From contig JALGPY010000006.1 of the NCBI GenBank assembly GCA_023055425.1, positions 76,072,435-76,136,434 on the forward strand: a DNA stretch of 64,000 bases, read 5' to 3'. Within the stretch, counting starts at the first letter, position 1, and each line of letters opens with the position of its first letter. The notes under the pieces were generated by a model, which saw only the letters and a list, made by a program, of their open reading frames with translations, made no database searches and had not been told where the DNA came from. Positions 1 through 10,517 of this stretch are shown in pieces. This DNA comes from Linanthus parryae (taxonomy: Eukaryota; Streptophyta; Magnoliopsida; Ericales; Polemoniaceae). Position numbers and translations under genes: made by a program.

Positions 1-871
1 CCTGTCTTATCTCGTATCATAGCAGGACTTATATCTTGCATCAAAGTGTGTTATGTGAATCACATGCTTATACGTGAACTTGATTAAGTTTCGGAAAGAT
101 TGCCTTGACATGTTAAGATCATAAGGTGGGATTGCACATACTGGAATCTGTTATAAACAAGGGGGTCCTTTGTTGACCATTGCTGACAAGGAGGTCTTTT
201 GTTGACCACTAACAAGGAGGTCCTTTGTTGACCATTAACAAGGAGGTCCTTTGTTGACCGTTAACATTTGGAGGTCCTTTTGTTGACCGCTGACACTTGG
301 GAGGTCCTTTGTTGACCGCTAACGTTTTGGAAGGTCCTTGGTCGACCCTATATGTCTACTGTGTATGATAAGAGGCTATTTGATGGAAACTGGCTCTAGT
401 AAAGGATTAAATCGGGAATGTTTGAAGCTGTGAATGTTGTCATTCAACTATGTGTTTATAATGCTACAAACTCTGATATTTCTTACTATACTCTTCCAAA
501 GTTTTATATAACTTTGAGAAATATCAAGCTATATCATCTTTCCTGTTTTACACGCTAACGTGTATCTCACTCAGCATTTCAAGCTGATTTTGGAAACTGC
601 GGTTCTTGTTTTCCTTCCCACCGCAGGTCTAGGAGTAGGGATTGTAAGATAGAAGGGCGCGAGACTCGTGTAGACTATGGATGTCACCAGTAGTGTTATC
701 TAAAGATGATAGATAAGCGTTGTGTTATAGTAATCACCTTGTGTAACAGACTGGCTGTTGTTGTTTAACAATATAATAAGAGTTTTGGATTGTAATGCTT
801 ATGATCTCCGCCGCTTCTATTAAGAATCGCCCTCCCGGTCTTGTCCCGAGCCGGATAAGGGGGTTGTTGCA
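1..871 (+). mobile_element. Chromovirus-type LTR, 3' portion, plus orientation
   Basis: No gene is seen here. The stretch reads like the 3' part of a Tekay/Del-type LTR on the plus strand: a T-rich stretch ending in CCGCAGGT at about 615-630, a long noncoding tail, and a terminus GGGGGTTGTTGCA at 859-871 that fits an LTR end (CA). The last 45 bases recur at 19,256-19,299, where they also end exactly at GTTGTTGCA. No primer-binding site follows at 872, so this is either a solo or 3' LTR, or a 5' LTR whose internal region has been deleted. The left end lies outside the window. The class is inferred from overall LTR architecture, not from a database match. Confidence 0.5.
157..349. repeat. Tandem repeat, seven copies of a 26-30 bp unit
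   Basis: The core GGAGGTCCTTTGTTGACC repeats seven times with spacers such as ATTAACAA, GTTAACATTT and GCTGACACTT. The copies drift gradually, the first and last being the most diverged. The array lies inside the LTR-like sequence and probably belongs to its U3 or leader. Confidence 0.85.
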
Positions 872-959
872 ACAAAACTCCTACCTAGGAGAGGGTGTGT
901 GGTAGTACTCATTTCCTATGGCTATCCTCTAAAGGGTTTCTCACATAATAGACGCTATC

Positions 960-2150
960 CAAGACTACCCAAGTCTCAACGACTCAACACATTTTAATTA
1001 CTTTCCAAACAACTTCTCTTCCCTTAGGGTTTCCAATACCTCCTTCAAATGCTGCTCGTGTTCCTCTTTCCCTTCCGAGTAGATTAGAATGTCATCATTG
1101 AAAACGACAACAAATTTATCTAGGTACTTCTGAAGAATGCGATTCATCAACTCCATAAATGTTGCTGGGGAATTGGTGAGACTGAATGGAATTACTGTAA
1201 AATCTTGGTGCCCATATCAACTCCGAAATGCCGTTTTAGGAATGTCTTGTTCACCTATCCTAAGCTAGTGATACCCTGACCTTAAATCGGTCTTAGAAAA
1301 GGTGTCGGCTCCTTGTAATAGATCGAACAAGTTTTCTATCCTAGGAAGTGGGTATCTATTCTTAACGGTTACACCATTTAATTCCGGGTAGTCTATGCAA
1401 AGTCTTAGACTTCCATCCTTCTTCTTTACGAACAAAACTGGTGTTCCCCAGGGTGGTACACTAGGTCTCATGAACCCTTTGTCTAATAACTCCTTAAGTT
1501 GTTCTTTTAGCTCTTGAGCTCGGCTGGTGCCATCCTATATGGTGCCTTCGATATTGTTCCCGTTTCTGGTACTAAATCAATTGTAAAGTCCACAAATCTG
1601 TTTGGTGACATTCCTAGAAGCTCTTCTTGGAAAGACGTCTGGAAATTCTCTCACCACTCAAATATCTTCTAACTTTTCCCCTTCTTTCTCCTGATCGTGG
1701 ATCGTACAGAGATATGCCATACGACTTTTCTTCACATAGGATAGGATGGATAAGGCTGACACAATTTGGATTTTGGTTCCACTGGTTATACCCCTGTAGG
1801 ATAGACGTTCACCTTTCAGTCCACGAAATCTAAACTTTTGGTTGGCATATTCTATGGTTGCTTTGTATTTGCTAAGCCAGTCCATACCTAAGATGATGTC
1901 TAGGTTTCCTAGATCGAAAACAATCGGGTTAGTAGGTAGCTTGGATCCTAAGATTTCTAGGTTGACTCCAGGATACATGGTATTACAAGATATGACTTCT
2001 CCATTAGGGGCAGAGATGGAGATGGATATTGGGGCATGAGTTGGGTTAAGGCCAGGTTCGCTTGTTCCAGATTCTGGAACCGAATTGGGTCATACTGTTG
2101 AGGGGCCTGAACTTGCTGCTTTCCTTAGGTTCCCTGATTTATGGTTCATA
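960..2150 (-). pseudogene. Degenerate Tekay-type gypsy pol remnant (protease and RT)
   Basis: On the minus strand the order is protease then reverse transcriptase. From about 2,040 to 1,660 the frame reads the end of a chromovirus aspartic protease, including LGNLDIILGMDWLSKY. From about 1,500 to 1,000 it reads [22 protein letters not shown], then [13 protein letters not shown]. The catalytic box is present as FNDD at about 1,091-1,105, followed by LIYSEGKEEHEQHL. Several frameshifts break it, the substrate motif reads CIDYPELN where R is usual in place of P, and the sequence stops at about 1,000, so RNase H, integrase and chromodomain are absent. Gag is also missing between 2,150 and 2,640. 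It cannot be functional. It belongs to the element whose LTR and PBS lie at 2,681-4,424. Confidence 0.85.
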
Positions 2151-2680
2151 CTTCTCTTGCACGTCTCCTGTATTATATTGTATTGTACCTTTATAAATGT
2201 GACTATACTTACTATAACTCATGGTATTCACACAGAAACATAACTTAAAATAATCATCCCATATGGAGAGTCTCCAGGTCCAAAGGTTGGTGGGGCGGGT
2301 GGGGGTAGGGATGCATATGAGAAGAGACAAGAGAGACTCAAAAGTGTCCTACCACGCATACACTCATAATCTAAACGAAATTAATCTAAATAATCTAAAA
2401 TAATCAAGCGATTTTAAGCACAAGCGCCAAAAAATTATCACAACTGTAGCCGCTGTTGAATAATACACATATAGCACATAGCAATTCTCAACTCCAGGAA
2501 TCTTAAAAAAAAAGTCTTTAAGAATACCTCCATACTATCCTACAACCCCGGCTTGTTTAAATTTTTATTGCCAAATTTTTAGTTATCCTATATTCATTTT
2601 AATTTTTTTGAAAAGCTATTACTTATAATTTTTAATCTTTAGTGCAAATCGTAGGGTAGCACTAGCGTTGGAATCGTCGG
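2151..2680. other. Degenerate leader/gag remnant of the minus-strand Tekay-type element
   Basis: No coding frame or recognisable gag is seen. The stretch lies where leader and gag should be between the PBS and the protease, and is much shorter than a normal gag. It is AT-rich with several short homopolymers, consistent with deletion and decay. Confidence 0.4.
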
Positions 2681-2692
2681 CTCTGATACCAA
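2681..2692 (-). other. Primer-binding site of the minus-strand Tekay-type element
   Basis: The minus strand reads TTGGTATCAGAG one base after the LTR end GGGTTGTTTCA. This is the usual initiator-Met tRNA primer site of chromoviruses and fixes this LTR as the 5' LTR of an element pointing left. Confidence 0.8.
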
Positions 2693-2693
2693 C

Positions 2694-4424
2694 TGAAACA
2701 ACCCTGGAACCTATGATTCCTTGCTAGTGCAACCAAACGGAAATCCAAGTGCATCTATTGAAATCAAACCAGAGAAATCCTCCAACAATAGTTTTGAAAG
2801 AAACGAAATTGACATTGTCTAAATTCTCTAAAATAGAAAATCCTACTCAAATACTAAATAATTCCTAGCTTGCTCCTAGCTTCCAGCTTACGTGTGCGCA
2901 TTCCCCCACTTTATTCATAACCTGCGGGTTTTTCAAATAGCAACAGCCGACCGCAGAAAACGTTTATCAGTAAAAACTGAGTAAGCATACATCACAACAT
3001 GTAAAACAAAGTTGGCTAACAGAAAAGAATAACCACATTTTAATCATTGCTTTGGTTGAGGCGTAGCCTACGAGCCCCAACAGGTACGATGTAAACAGAG
3101 AGGTCACGATGCAATAAATTCAATAATGGGGTACGTTCTTGGGTATACCAATTTCTCCCCGGACGTTAGTAGATAGCCCTTCGCTATCCCGCCCTAACCA
3201 TTCTAATGAGACTTTAAGTGTCGACACCCCTATACAGTCATGACCTAAACATGCATATGTAGTACTCATTGATTCCACGAAAAATAAAAAGGGTATGAAC
3301 CCTAGGGAAATCACTCAATTGTGTTCCCGGCAGTAGCCTTCACGCACATCCTCTGTACATCATTCCCAATTCCATTATCATTCATTAATCCTTCCACATA
3401 ATTCACACGAGTACTATAAGGTTGAAATCCACATGCTTCTCAAAATCGTTTCACAATATTGAACTAACTCACGCAAAACATCACACACATTTTGATAGTT
3501 GAAAGTGTTGTGCACATATACTTACCTGAAATGAGAGAGTTCGTCACACGAAAGAAAGCAAAGTCCTAGTAATACCGATCCTCCACAAATTCGCCGTCTA
3601 CGAACTCGGCGTCTACAATAACAATTATTCCTAATTAATATACCACTAACACGTCAATAGTGCATACAAGTCCTATACACAATGCAAGCACAACCCCCAC
3701 TAACCTTCTCAAAATTTGCTAAATTATAATTACGACCTTTATTTAAAAAAAACGATTTATATGGACTTATGTTTTATTTCCATAAAAATATAACATAACT
3801 ATAGTTATATATATAAACTTGTAATATAATTTTGTTTTTGGAAAAAATAGAAAGTAATCAAACATAATAAGTAAATACTATCTTTACAAAAATATAAATT
3901 AATTAAAGTATAAGATAATAGCCTTAATTACATAGGCTAAAATATAAGTTAAATAAATAAATAACTTTTTTTTTGAGTTTCAAATAAATAACTTTTTCTA
4001 GCATACAATTAACACCCTCATTAGTTTACAACCTTTTTTTTTCAGCCCACATTTTTTTTCCATAACCAACTAACACAAAAACAAGCAAAAATAAAATAAA
4101 ATAAAACAAAGAAGAGAAAGCGAGGGTCTGAGTCTTGGGAGTACCCGACAGAGGAGACAAGGACGGCGACGGGGAGCTCTCGGTAGCTTCCTGCTACTGC
4201 TGCAGCTTGTCGCAGACGCAGAGAGAGACGGCGGAGAGGACGACGTAGGCGGCGGAGAAACGGCGGAAAGAGGCCGAACCTGGGTTCGCCTCGTCGGACC
4301 TGGGTTCGCTTCGGACCGATTGGCAGCTGGGTTTGCTCCGGCGCACAACAGAGAGAGAAGAGAGCGATGGTGAGGTGGCAACGACAACGAAGGTGAGGAC
4401 GCCGGCGATGGACGCAGGCGAGGG
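2694..4424 (-). mobile_element. 5' LTR of Tekay-type element, 3' segment (split by Athila)
   Basis: The LTR ends on the minus strand at 2,694 with GGGTTGTTTCA, directly before the PBS. At about 2,920-2,950 there is the T-rich/CCGCAGGTT block typical near the end of Tekay LTRs. The segment is cut at 4,424 by the Athila insertion and resumes at 18,617, as the GAGGG target duplication shows. The joined LTR would be about 2.37 kb, starting at 19,255 with TGTAATACCCCG. The short open frames here, including the GC-rich stretch at 4,120-4,420, are not protein-like. Confidence 0.75.
4420..4424. repeat. Target-site duplication GAGGG (left)
   Basis: Five bases immediately before the 5' LTR of the Athila element. 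The same five follow the 3' LTR at 18,612-18,616. Confidence 0.9.
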
Positions 4425-4714
4425 TGATAGCTCCTCACTAGGAGTTATCGGTTAACAAATTTGAGGGGTATTTTCGTCCTAAATGAGCGTTTTAGTCGAT
4501 TTCTGCCCCGTTTGACTCGGGAATTCACGGTTTGCTGTTTTTATCTCCTAGACGCATAAACTGCTTTATTTCACGCATATCGAGATATGCTCACGAGTTT
4601 TGTTTCGTGTCGTTGATGCAGGGACATGACTTGTGCAGGAGCCGGAAATGAAGCAGGCATGCGGGTGAAGGATCCAAGGAGGCTGAGAAGCCGAGCATGC
4701 AAGTCGAGAAGATT

Positions 4715-4925
4715 GGCACGTTTCCCGAGGAAGATTGGCACGCATCCCGAGGAGCCAGGCACACATCCCGAGGCATCCCGAGCAGTTTGGCACGCATCCC
4801 GAGAAGGACGAAACACACTCCAATAAGATCAGCAGTCATCCCGAGACATCCCGAGGAGCCTGGTACGCATCCCGAGACATCCCGAGGAGCCTGGTACGCA
4901 TCCCCGAGGAGTTTGGTGCGCAAAC
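4715..4925. repeat. CATCCCGAG-type degenerate array in the 5' LTR
   Basis: Units built on CATCCCGAGGAGCCTGG or CATCCCGAGGCATCCCGAG repeat about eight times with drift. The matching array in the 3' LTR lies at about 17,184-17,372 and is one 21-bp unit shorter. Confidence 0.8.
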
Positions 4926-4932
4926 CGAGGAG

Positions 4933-5028
4933 GCAGCTAGCTACGCAGCTACCTACGCAGTTAGCTACGCATGTAGCTACGCAGCTAGCTACGCAGCCAA
5001 CTACGTAGGTAGCTACGCTGCTATCTTG
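4933..5028. repeat. 12-bp tandem array in the 5' LTR, about 8 units
   Basis: The unit is GCAGCTAGCTAC with variants (GCAGCTACCTAC, GCAGGTAGCTAC). Many units carry the palindrome AGCT or GTAGCTAC. The array lies about 110 bp upstream of the TATA box, in U3. Confidence 0.9.
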
Positions 5029-5137
5029 CGCAGTTGGCCCGTTTCCCGAGGCGGTGGCAGACGGCCCGTTTCCCGAGGCGGCTTCAGCCCAATGGCAGTT
5101 TCGTAATTTCGGCAGTTTCCAGAAACGTCTTCAGCAC

Positions 5138-5145
5138 TATATAAA
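5138..5145 (+). promoter_or_regulatory. TATA box of the Athila 5' LTR
   Basis: TATATAAA, conserved in the 3' LTR at 17,633-17,640. Transcription would start about 30 bp downstream, near 5,170. Confidence 0.7.
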
Positions 5146-6047
5146 GACTCGTCCAGTGCTCATCACAGGACACAACACAATTCTCAGCACAACCGAAGGA
5201 CAAGTCAGAGCATTCACGGAGAGCACGAAAGCGCGATTCGAGATTCGAAGACTTAGTTTGATTTCGTTCTCTCTCTTTATATTCAGAAACTGCGTTTTGT
5301 ATTATTTCTAGTCGTAGCTAAACTTCTTACCTAGGTTCTCGGTGAACCTAGGGTTTCGTATCCAGATTTTATGACTATTTCGTTTATGGATCCATGATGA
5401 CTATCTTAATTCAGCAAGTTATATCTGTTATTCTGGTTTTGATCATTATCGTATATGCATGATAGGATTGATCACCCAGGATTGCTATAGACCCGAGCTT
5501 GTAGGTGAAAACGTCAAGTTAGGGTTAGGAAGAAAAGCCATGATTTAGTACCTTACCCTGATAGACCGACCAGAGAAAGGGAGATAGGGCTAGCATCAAA
5601 AACGTGAGATTTAGGCAGCTTAACAAGAATCTGAAAGTCTGCAGGATCGGGATTACGTGTGGAATCTGAAGAGTCACTGCACAACTGGTACGTTGCACAG
5701 ATATCAAAACTGCTGAGTGTTTTCATAATCAAACGTAAAACTGAAATCTGTAGGAATCCTAGGGGATCCTGGAGCCTAGTTCTCATCTATTATCGTAACA
5801 ACCGATTCAACTTATTTCAGAAAACGTCACAAAAAATATTTACGTTTACGTTTTTAATTTCTGTTTTTAGTTTAGTAAACTGCAATCACAACCTACTCCT
5901 CCTTGTTACTACACTCGGTTAACCGAAACTGACAACGTGAGTAAACCCGAAATAGTCCTCGTGGGAACAATCACCCGAGTCTAATTGCACCCGGTATTAC
6001 AAGATTCGTACACTTGCGACAGCACGTTAGTTTGCGTATCAAGTTTT

Positions 6048-6065
6048 TGGCGCCGTTGCCGGGGA
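6048..6065 (+). other. Athila primer-binding site
   Basis: TGGCGCCGTTGCCGGGGA begins six bases after the LTR end. Athila and Calypso elements use this site, complementary to the 3' end of tRNA-Asp. Confidence 0.9.
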
Positions 6066-6187
6066 CTTTTTAGGGTCTACTTAGTAGTCAGAATTAGTTT
6101 TATGAGTCTTTGTTTATTTTCAGTTTTGTTATTTTTCCTTTTATCTCACTGCGTTTTTGAATCTGCGTTTTCAGGACTGTTCAGTTG

Positions 6188-8602
6188 ATGCCCAGATTGC
6201 CTCGCGATTTGGTGTCACCACTCGACAACCCGGAAAAACTGTATACCGAACAGAACCGCAGAAACCGAGAAAGCAGGATGGCAACCAACCAGAGAAATAC
6301 GCCCGAGAACACCGAAGCTGGTGGACAGGAACTAGAGACACGTACCCCAGCCCAGATGGCTCGGTACATTGAGGAACTTGTCACAGCGGGACTTGCTGCC
6401 CGAAGCAACCAGAGAACATATAACCGATCTGGGAAGGCGTTGGTGGAAAATTTCGAAGTCCCCACCGGGAGGCATGAGCGAGCTATTGTGGTGCCCGAGA
6501 TCACCGCCGAGCACTTTGACATCAAACCATCCACCATCCAGACGGTACAAACTCTCTGCCCGTTTCATGGCAGGGCCGATGAAGACCCGAACGATTTTAT
6601 CGGGAAATTCGAAGATTACTGCAACAAGGTCAGATACGAGGGGGTAGAAGCAGAGGCACTCATGCTGATCTTATTTCCATACTGTCTTTACGGAGTAGCC
6701 AAAGACTGGCTCGAATCCCGACCACCCCGATCCATCGCCACATGGGAGGAGTGTGTCGCAGATTTTCTGGCAAAGTTCTATCCCGCCTCCCGAGTCATAC
6801 AGTTACAGAGCGAGATCCTGTCATTCAGGCAGAAGATGGGGGAGACGGTGGTGGACGCATGGGACAGGCTCATGAGATTGGTCAAACGGTGCCCGAACCA
6901 CAGCTTTGGAGACGCGAAAATTCTGCAGGTTTTCTACCATGCCCTATACAGGGAGAACGCCGACAGGATTGACAGAGAGGCCGGGGGAAACTTCCTGTAT
7001 CACGTGGACAAAGAAGGTGCGTATGACCTGATGAAGCAGTTGGCCAAGCAGGACACCCGACTGTTTGACGATCGCAGGATGACGGCTAGAGCCGAACCCG
7101 CAGAGGATGACCGGATAGACAACCTGGCCAAGATCGTTCACGACTTGGTCAAGAAAGTCTACTCAGATAAGAAGACTGTTGCAGCAGTCGAAGAACCTGA
7201 TCTGGACACAGCCATTGAGGAGCTAAGGACCGAAGAAACCAATTACGTACAGCAGCAGTGGGACCCGAGCCGGTACCGACCGGGTACGAGAGACCATCCT
7301 GGGTTTCGGTACGGAAACCCGAACGCAGCAGTTTATGCACCGGGATTCCAGCACAGGCCACCAGCCCAGCAGGCTGCCCCGGCCCAGCAGGCTCAGTCAG
7401 TCCCATCTGCGCAGCAGTACGACGCCCAGATGAAAGAGATCAAGTCCATGTTCCAGACCATGGAGTCCCGGTTCAAGCACATGGATGCCCTGACAGCAGA
7501 CATGCAGACAACCAAAACGTCGTTACGCGCTTTGGAAGTACAGGTGGGGCAGTTAGCACATCAGCTAACAGAGAGACAGCCAGGAAACCTACCCTCGAAT
7601 ACAGTAAATAATCCACAGGCTCAGATCAATGCTATCTCCACTCGGAGTGGATTGGCACTGCAGGATCCACCGTATCCCAGCCACGCACGTGCAGAAAATT
7701 CGAAAGAAATAGAACGCAACTTGTCGGGCCAGGATAACAGCACAGTCGAACGCCCCCAGCCGAAGGGCTCGGTTGAGCAGGATGCAGTGCAGAACGAGAC
7801 AGGTGCAGAAACTGTACCAGTCTCCAAGGAGGTCATGTACCCCTTGCGAACACGAAAGAGGGATGACAGCAAGGACTACGCCAGGTTTCTCGAGATGTTC
7901 AAGCAGCTGCAGATTAATATACCTTTTGCCGAGGCTTTGGCTAAGATGCCCACTTACGCCAAATTCCTCAAGGAAATCTTGTATGGGAGGAGGCGAATGA
8001 GCGAATTCGAGACTATAAACCTGACGGAAGAAGTGAACAATTGTGTGAAGAATGGGCTACCGAGGAAGAGAAAGGATCCTGGCAGTTTCGTTATACCGGT
8101 CACCCTAGGTAACGCTTACACAGGAAAGGCTCTGTGTGACCTAGGGGCCAGCATCAATCTGATGCCGTTGACGATTTTCAAGAGTTTGAAAGTCGGTGAA
8201 CCCCGACCCACCCGAATTATGCTGCAAATGGCAGACAGGTCCGTAAAACAGGCTTATGGGGTTATCGAGGATATTCTGGTCAAGGTCGGCGAGCTGATTT
8301 TTCCGGCAGATTTCGTCATCCTGGACATGGAGGCAGGGGAGGTACCTCTCATACTTGGCAGGCCATTTTTAGCCACGGGCGAAGCAATGATAAACTGCAA
8401 AAGCGGGGAGCTGACCATGCAGATTAACGAGGAAAAGGTGAAATTCAACGTTTTCAAAAATCTGCAACTGCCAAATTACTACGACCACGAGGATATCTTT
8501 GCCATCGATGTGGTTGACGAAGGTTGGGAAAACGAGGAGATGGACCAATTGTGGGAAGAGATCGACAGCATGTACGGGGAAGAAAAGGAGAAGACTCGGT
8601 GA
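6188..8602 (+). CDS. Athila Gag-protease polyprotein (804 aa, open)
   Basis: The product is the structural Gag plus the aspartic protease that cuts the polyprotein in the cytoplasmic particle. The first ATG is at 6,188; another in-frame ATG at 6,278 starts MATNQ. A retrotransposon Gag domain spans roughly residues 123-245 (FPYCLYGVAKDWL, FLAKFYPASR, RCPNH). A Gln/Pro/Ala-rich linker (about 370-420) and a helical stretch (about 425-480) follow. The protease has the Athila-type catalytic motif CDLGASINLMP near residues 650-660 in place of the more usual DTG or DSG, then LILGRPFL as its C-terminal signature. I see no CCHC zinc knuckle. The TGA at 8,600-8,602 is in frame with the downstream RT ORF, so Pol may once have been one continuous product, or may have needed stop readthrough. 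Confidence 0.9.
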   Translation: MPRLPRDLVSPLDNPEKLYTEQNRRNRESRMATNQRNTPENTEAGGQELETRTPAQMARYIEELVTAGLAARSNQRTYNRSGKALVENFEVPTGRHERAIVVPEITAEHFDIKPSTIQTVQTLCPFHGRADEDPNDFIGKFEDYCNKVRYEGVEAEALMLILFPYCLYGVAKDWLESRPPRSIATWEECVADFLAKFYPASRVIQLQSEILSFRQKMGETVVDAWDRLMRLVKRCPNHSFGDAKILQVFYHALYRENADRIDREAGGNFLYHVDKEGAYDLMKQLAKQDTRLFDDRRMTARAEPAEDDRIDNLAKIVHDLVKKVYSDKKTVAAVEEPDLDTAIEELRTEETNYVQQQWDPSRYRPGTRDHPGFRYGNPNAAVYAPGFQHRPPAQQAAPAQQAQSVPSAQQYDAQMKEIKSMFQTMESRFKHMDALTADMQTTKTSLRALEVQVGQLAHQLTERQPGNLPSNTVNNPQAQINAISTRSGLALQDPPYPSHARAENSKEIERNLSGQDNSTVERPQPKGSVEQDAVQNETGAETVPVSKEVMYPLRTRKRDDSKDYARFLEMFKQLQINIPFAEALAKMPTYAKFLKEILYGRRRMSEFETINLTEEVNNCVKNGLPRKRKDPGSFVIPVTLGNAYTGKALCDLGASINLMPLTIFKSLKVGEPRPTRIMLQMADRSVKQAYGVIEDILVKVGELIFPADFVILDMEAGEVPLILGRPFLATGEAMINCKSGELTMQINEEKVKFNVFKNLQLPNYYDHEDIFAIDVVDEGWENEEMDQLWEEIDSMYGEEKEKTR

Positions 8603-8611
8603 GAGCACGCC

Positions 8612-9455
8612 ATGCGAGCCGAGGACTGGACCACTTTGCACCGGGACGAAGACGGCGGGCAAAAGATGATTCTGGTCCCGTCACTCAAGGAGCCACCCGC
8701 ACTGGAGCTGAAACCGCTCCCGAGCCATCTCAGGTATGCGTATATTGGTGAAAATAGTACTCTGCCCGTAATTGTTTCGTCACGTTTATCTCAGGAACAG
8801 GAACAGAAACTGCTGGAAGTATTGCGAGAGCATAAGGAAGCAATCGCCTGGACGATTGCAGATATCAAGGGGATCAACCCCTCCTACTGCATGCACAAGA
8901 TCCGAATTGAAGAAGGCAAGAAACCGGTGATTCAGCCCCAGCGGATACTGAATCCGAACATGAAGGACGTTGTGCGAAAAGAGGTTATGAAGTGGCTGGA
9001 AGCGGGAATCATATACCCCATATCGGACAGCACATGGATCAGCCCGGTCCAGTGCGTGCCCAAAAAGGGGGGTATTACGGTGGTGCAGAATAAAGACCGG
9101 GAGCAGATTGCGCAACGCACCGTTACAGGCTGGCGGATCTGCATGGACTATCGGAGGCTAAACGACGCAACACTGAAAGACCACTTCCCGCTACCATTCA
9201 TGGACCAGATGCTGGACCGGCTCGCCCACCACGCCTATTACTGTTTTATGGACGGGTACTCCGGGTACAACCAGATTAGCATAGCCCCGGAAGATCAGGA
9301 AAAGACGACGTTTACCTGCCCATACGGTACGTTCGCGTTTCGGCGCATGCCGTTCGGGTTGTGTAATGCTCCTGCCACATTCCAGAGATGTATGATGGCG
9401 ATTTTTTCCGACATGATCGAGAAAAATCTGGAGGTCTTCATGGACGAATTTTTCA
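8612..9455 (+). pseudogene. Athila reverse transcriptase, broken at the catalytic box
   Basis: This frame is the same as gag-protease, continuing after one TGA. It encodes the RT fingers and palm: VRKEVMKWLEAGIIYPISD, WRICMDYRRLN, the palm aspartate in YCFMDGYSGYNQI, TFTCPYGTFAFRRMPFGLCN and APATFQRCM. The second catalytic motif should carry two aspartates but reads FMDE at 9,437-9,448. The frame then changes by one base, so the rest of RT and RNase H continue in another frame. The frame nominally runs to 9,625 but is nonsense after about 9,450. RT activity from this copy is not expected. Confidence 0.9.
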
Positions 9456-10517
9456 CTATTCCGGGACAGTTTCGAAGACTGCCTGTTCCATTTGGGTCAA
9501 GTTCTGATCCGATGCAAAAAGGCGAATTTGGTGCTCAATTGGGAAAAGTGTCACTTTATGGTCACCGAGGGGATCGTGCTGGGTCACATAATTTCCAGCA
9601 AGGGACTCGAGGTGGACCGAGCTAAGATCGAGGTGATAAAGCAGCTTCCATACCCGACGAACGTAAGGGCGATCAAAAGTTTTCTGGGACATGCAGGATT
9701 TTACCGAAGGTTCATCAAAGACTTTTCCAAGATCACAAAGCCACTCTGCGCTTTACTCGGAAAAGACGTACCCTTTGATTTCGATGCAGCATGTCGGCAG
9801 GCTTTTGACCATTTGAAAGAGAAGCTGACCACAGCCCCGGTTATAACCTTGTCGGATTGGTCACTCCCGTTTGAGCTGATGTGTGACGCCAGCGACTACG
9901 CAGTCGGGGCAATTTTGGGGCAGCGAAAGGATAAAGTCTGCCACGTCATTTATTATGCGAGCCGGGTACTTAACGACGCCCAGCTCAACTATGGCACGAC
10001 AGAAAAGGAACTGCTGGCCGTGGTGTATGCCCTGGACAAATTCAGCCCCTATTTGGTCGGGTCAAAAGTTATCGTTTTTACCGACCATAGTGCCCTGAAA
10101 TACCTGCTGGACAAGAAGGACGCAAAACCGAGACTGTTAAGGTGGGTACTACTGATGCAGGAATTCGACGTGGAAATCCGGGACAAGAAGGGAGTTGAGA
10201 ACGTGGTGGCGGGTCACCTATCCAGACTCGAGAACGTGAAGGTGGACCCGGTACCGATCAAGGAAAACTTCCCGGACGAACACATCATGGTAGTGAAAAT
10301 CGGGAGACCGTGGTACTATGCCATAGCCAATTACTTGGTAACTGGCACGCTTCCCGAGGATCTCACCCCGTCTCAGCGGAAAAAGTTCGTTTCCGAAAGT
10401 CGACAGTATTTCTGGGATGACCCGTACTTATTCAAACAGGGCTCCGATAACATCCTGAGAAGGTGTACCCCGACCCACGAGGCCTGGAACGTGATCCGAC
10501 ACTGCCACTCATCATAG
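9456..10517 (+). pseudogene. Athila RT thumb, RNase H and integrase N-terminus
   Basis: The frame-shifted continuation of pol. It starts with the RT C-terminal part ([18 protein letters not shown], then [18 protein letters not shown]) and goes on to a Ty3-type RNase H with acidic residues in [25 protein letters not shown] and [11 protein letters not shown]. The tether [20 protein letters not shown] has G where D is usual in VADHLSR. It ends in the HHCC zinc-binding start of integrase, where a TAG at 10,515-10,517 stops translation. The reading frame is otherwise open across the stop. Confidence 0.9.

Larger units (their letters stand above)
4425..6041 (+). repeat. Athila 5' LTR (1,617 bp)
   Basis: It begins TGATAGCTCCTCAC and ends TTTGCGTATCA. 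It contains a CATCCCGAG-rich array (about 4,720-4,925), a 12-bp array (4,933-5,028), a TATA box (5,138-5,145) and a long leader. Compared with the 3' LTR it lacks a 75-bp block and has four fewer 12-bp units. Open frames inside it are repeat-driven and not genes. Confidence 0.95.

Noticed and set aside
4070..4438. 122-residue Ser/Pro/Arg-rich minus-strand frame
   Set aside because: It lies in the GC-rich part of the Tekay LTR and runs across the Athila border, so it cannot be an old gene.
4566..5106. Several overlapping frames with Cys/Gly or Tyr/Ala repeats in the 5' LTR (and at 17,035-17,806 in the 3' LTR)
   Set aside because: They reflect the CATCCCGAG and 12-bp arrays; repeats without stops look open in several frames at once.
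6181..6537. Minus-strand and alternative-frame ORFs inside gag
   Set aside because: Shadows of the gag frame; only the plus frame from 6,188 has domain motifs.
9492..9625. Overlap of two pol frames read as a programmed frameshift
   Set aside because: The shift falls inside the RT catalytic box, where programmed shifting is not known and would destroy the active site in one product.
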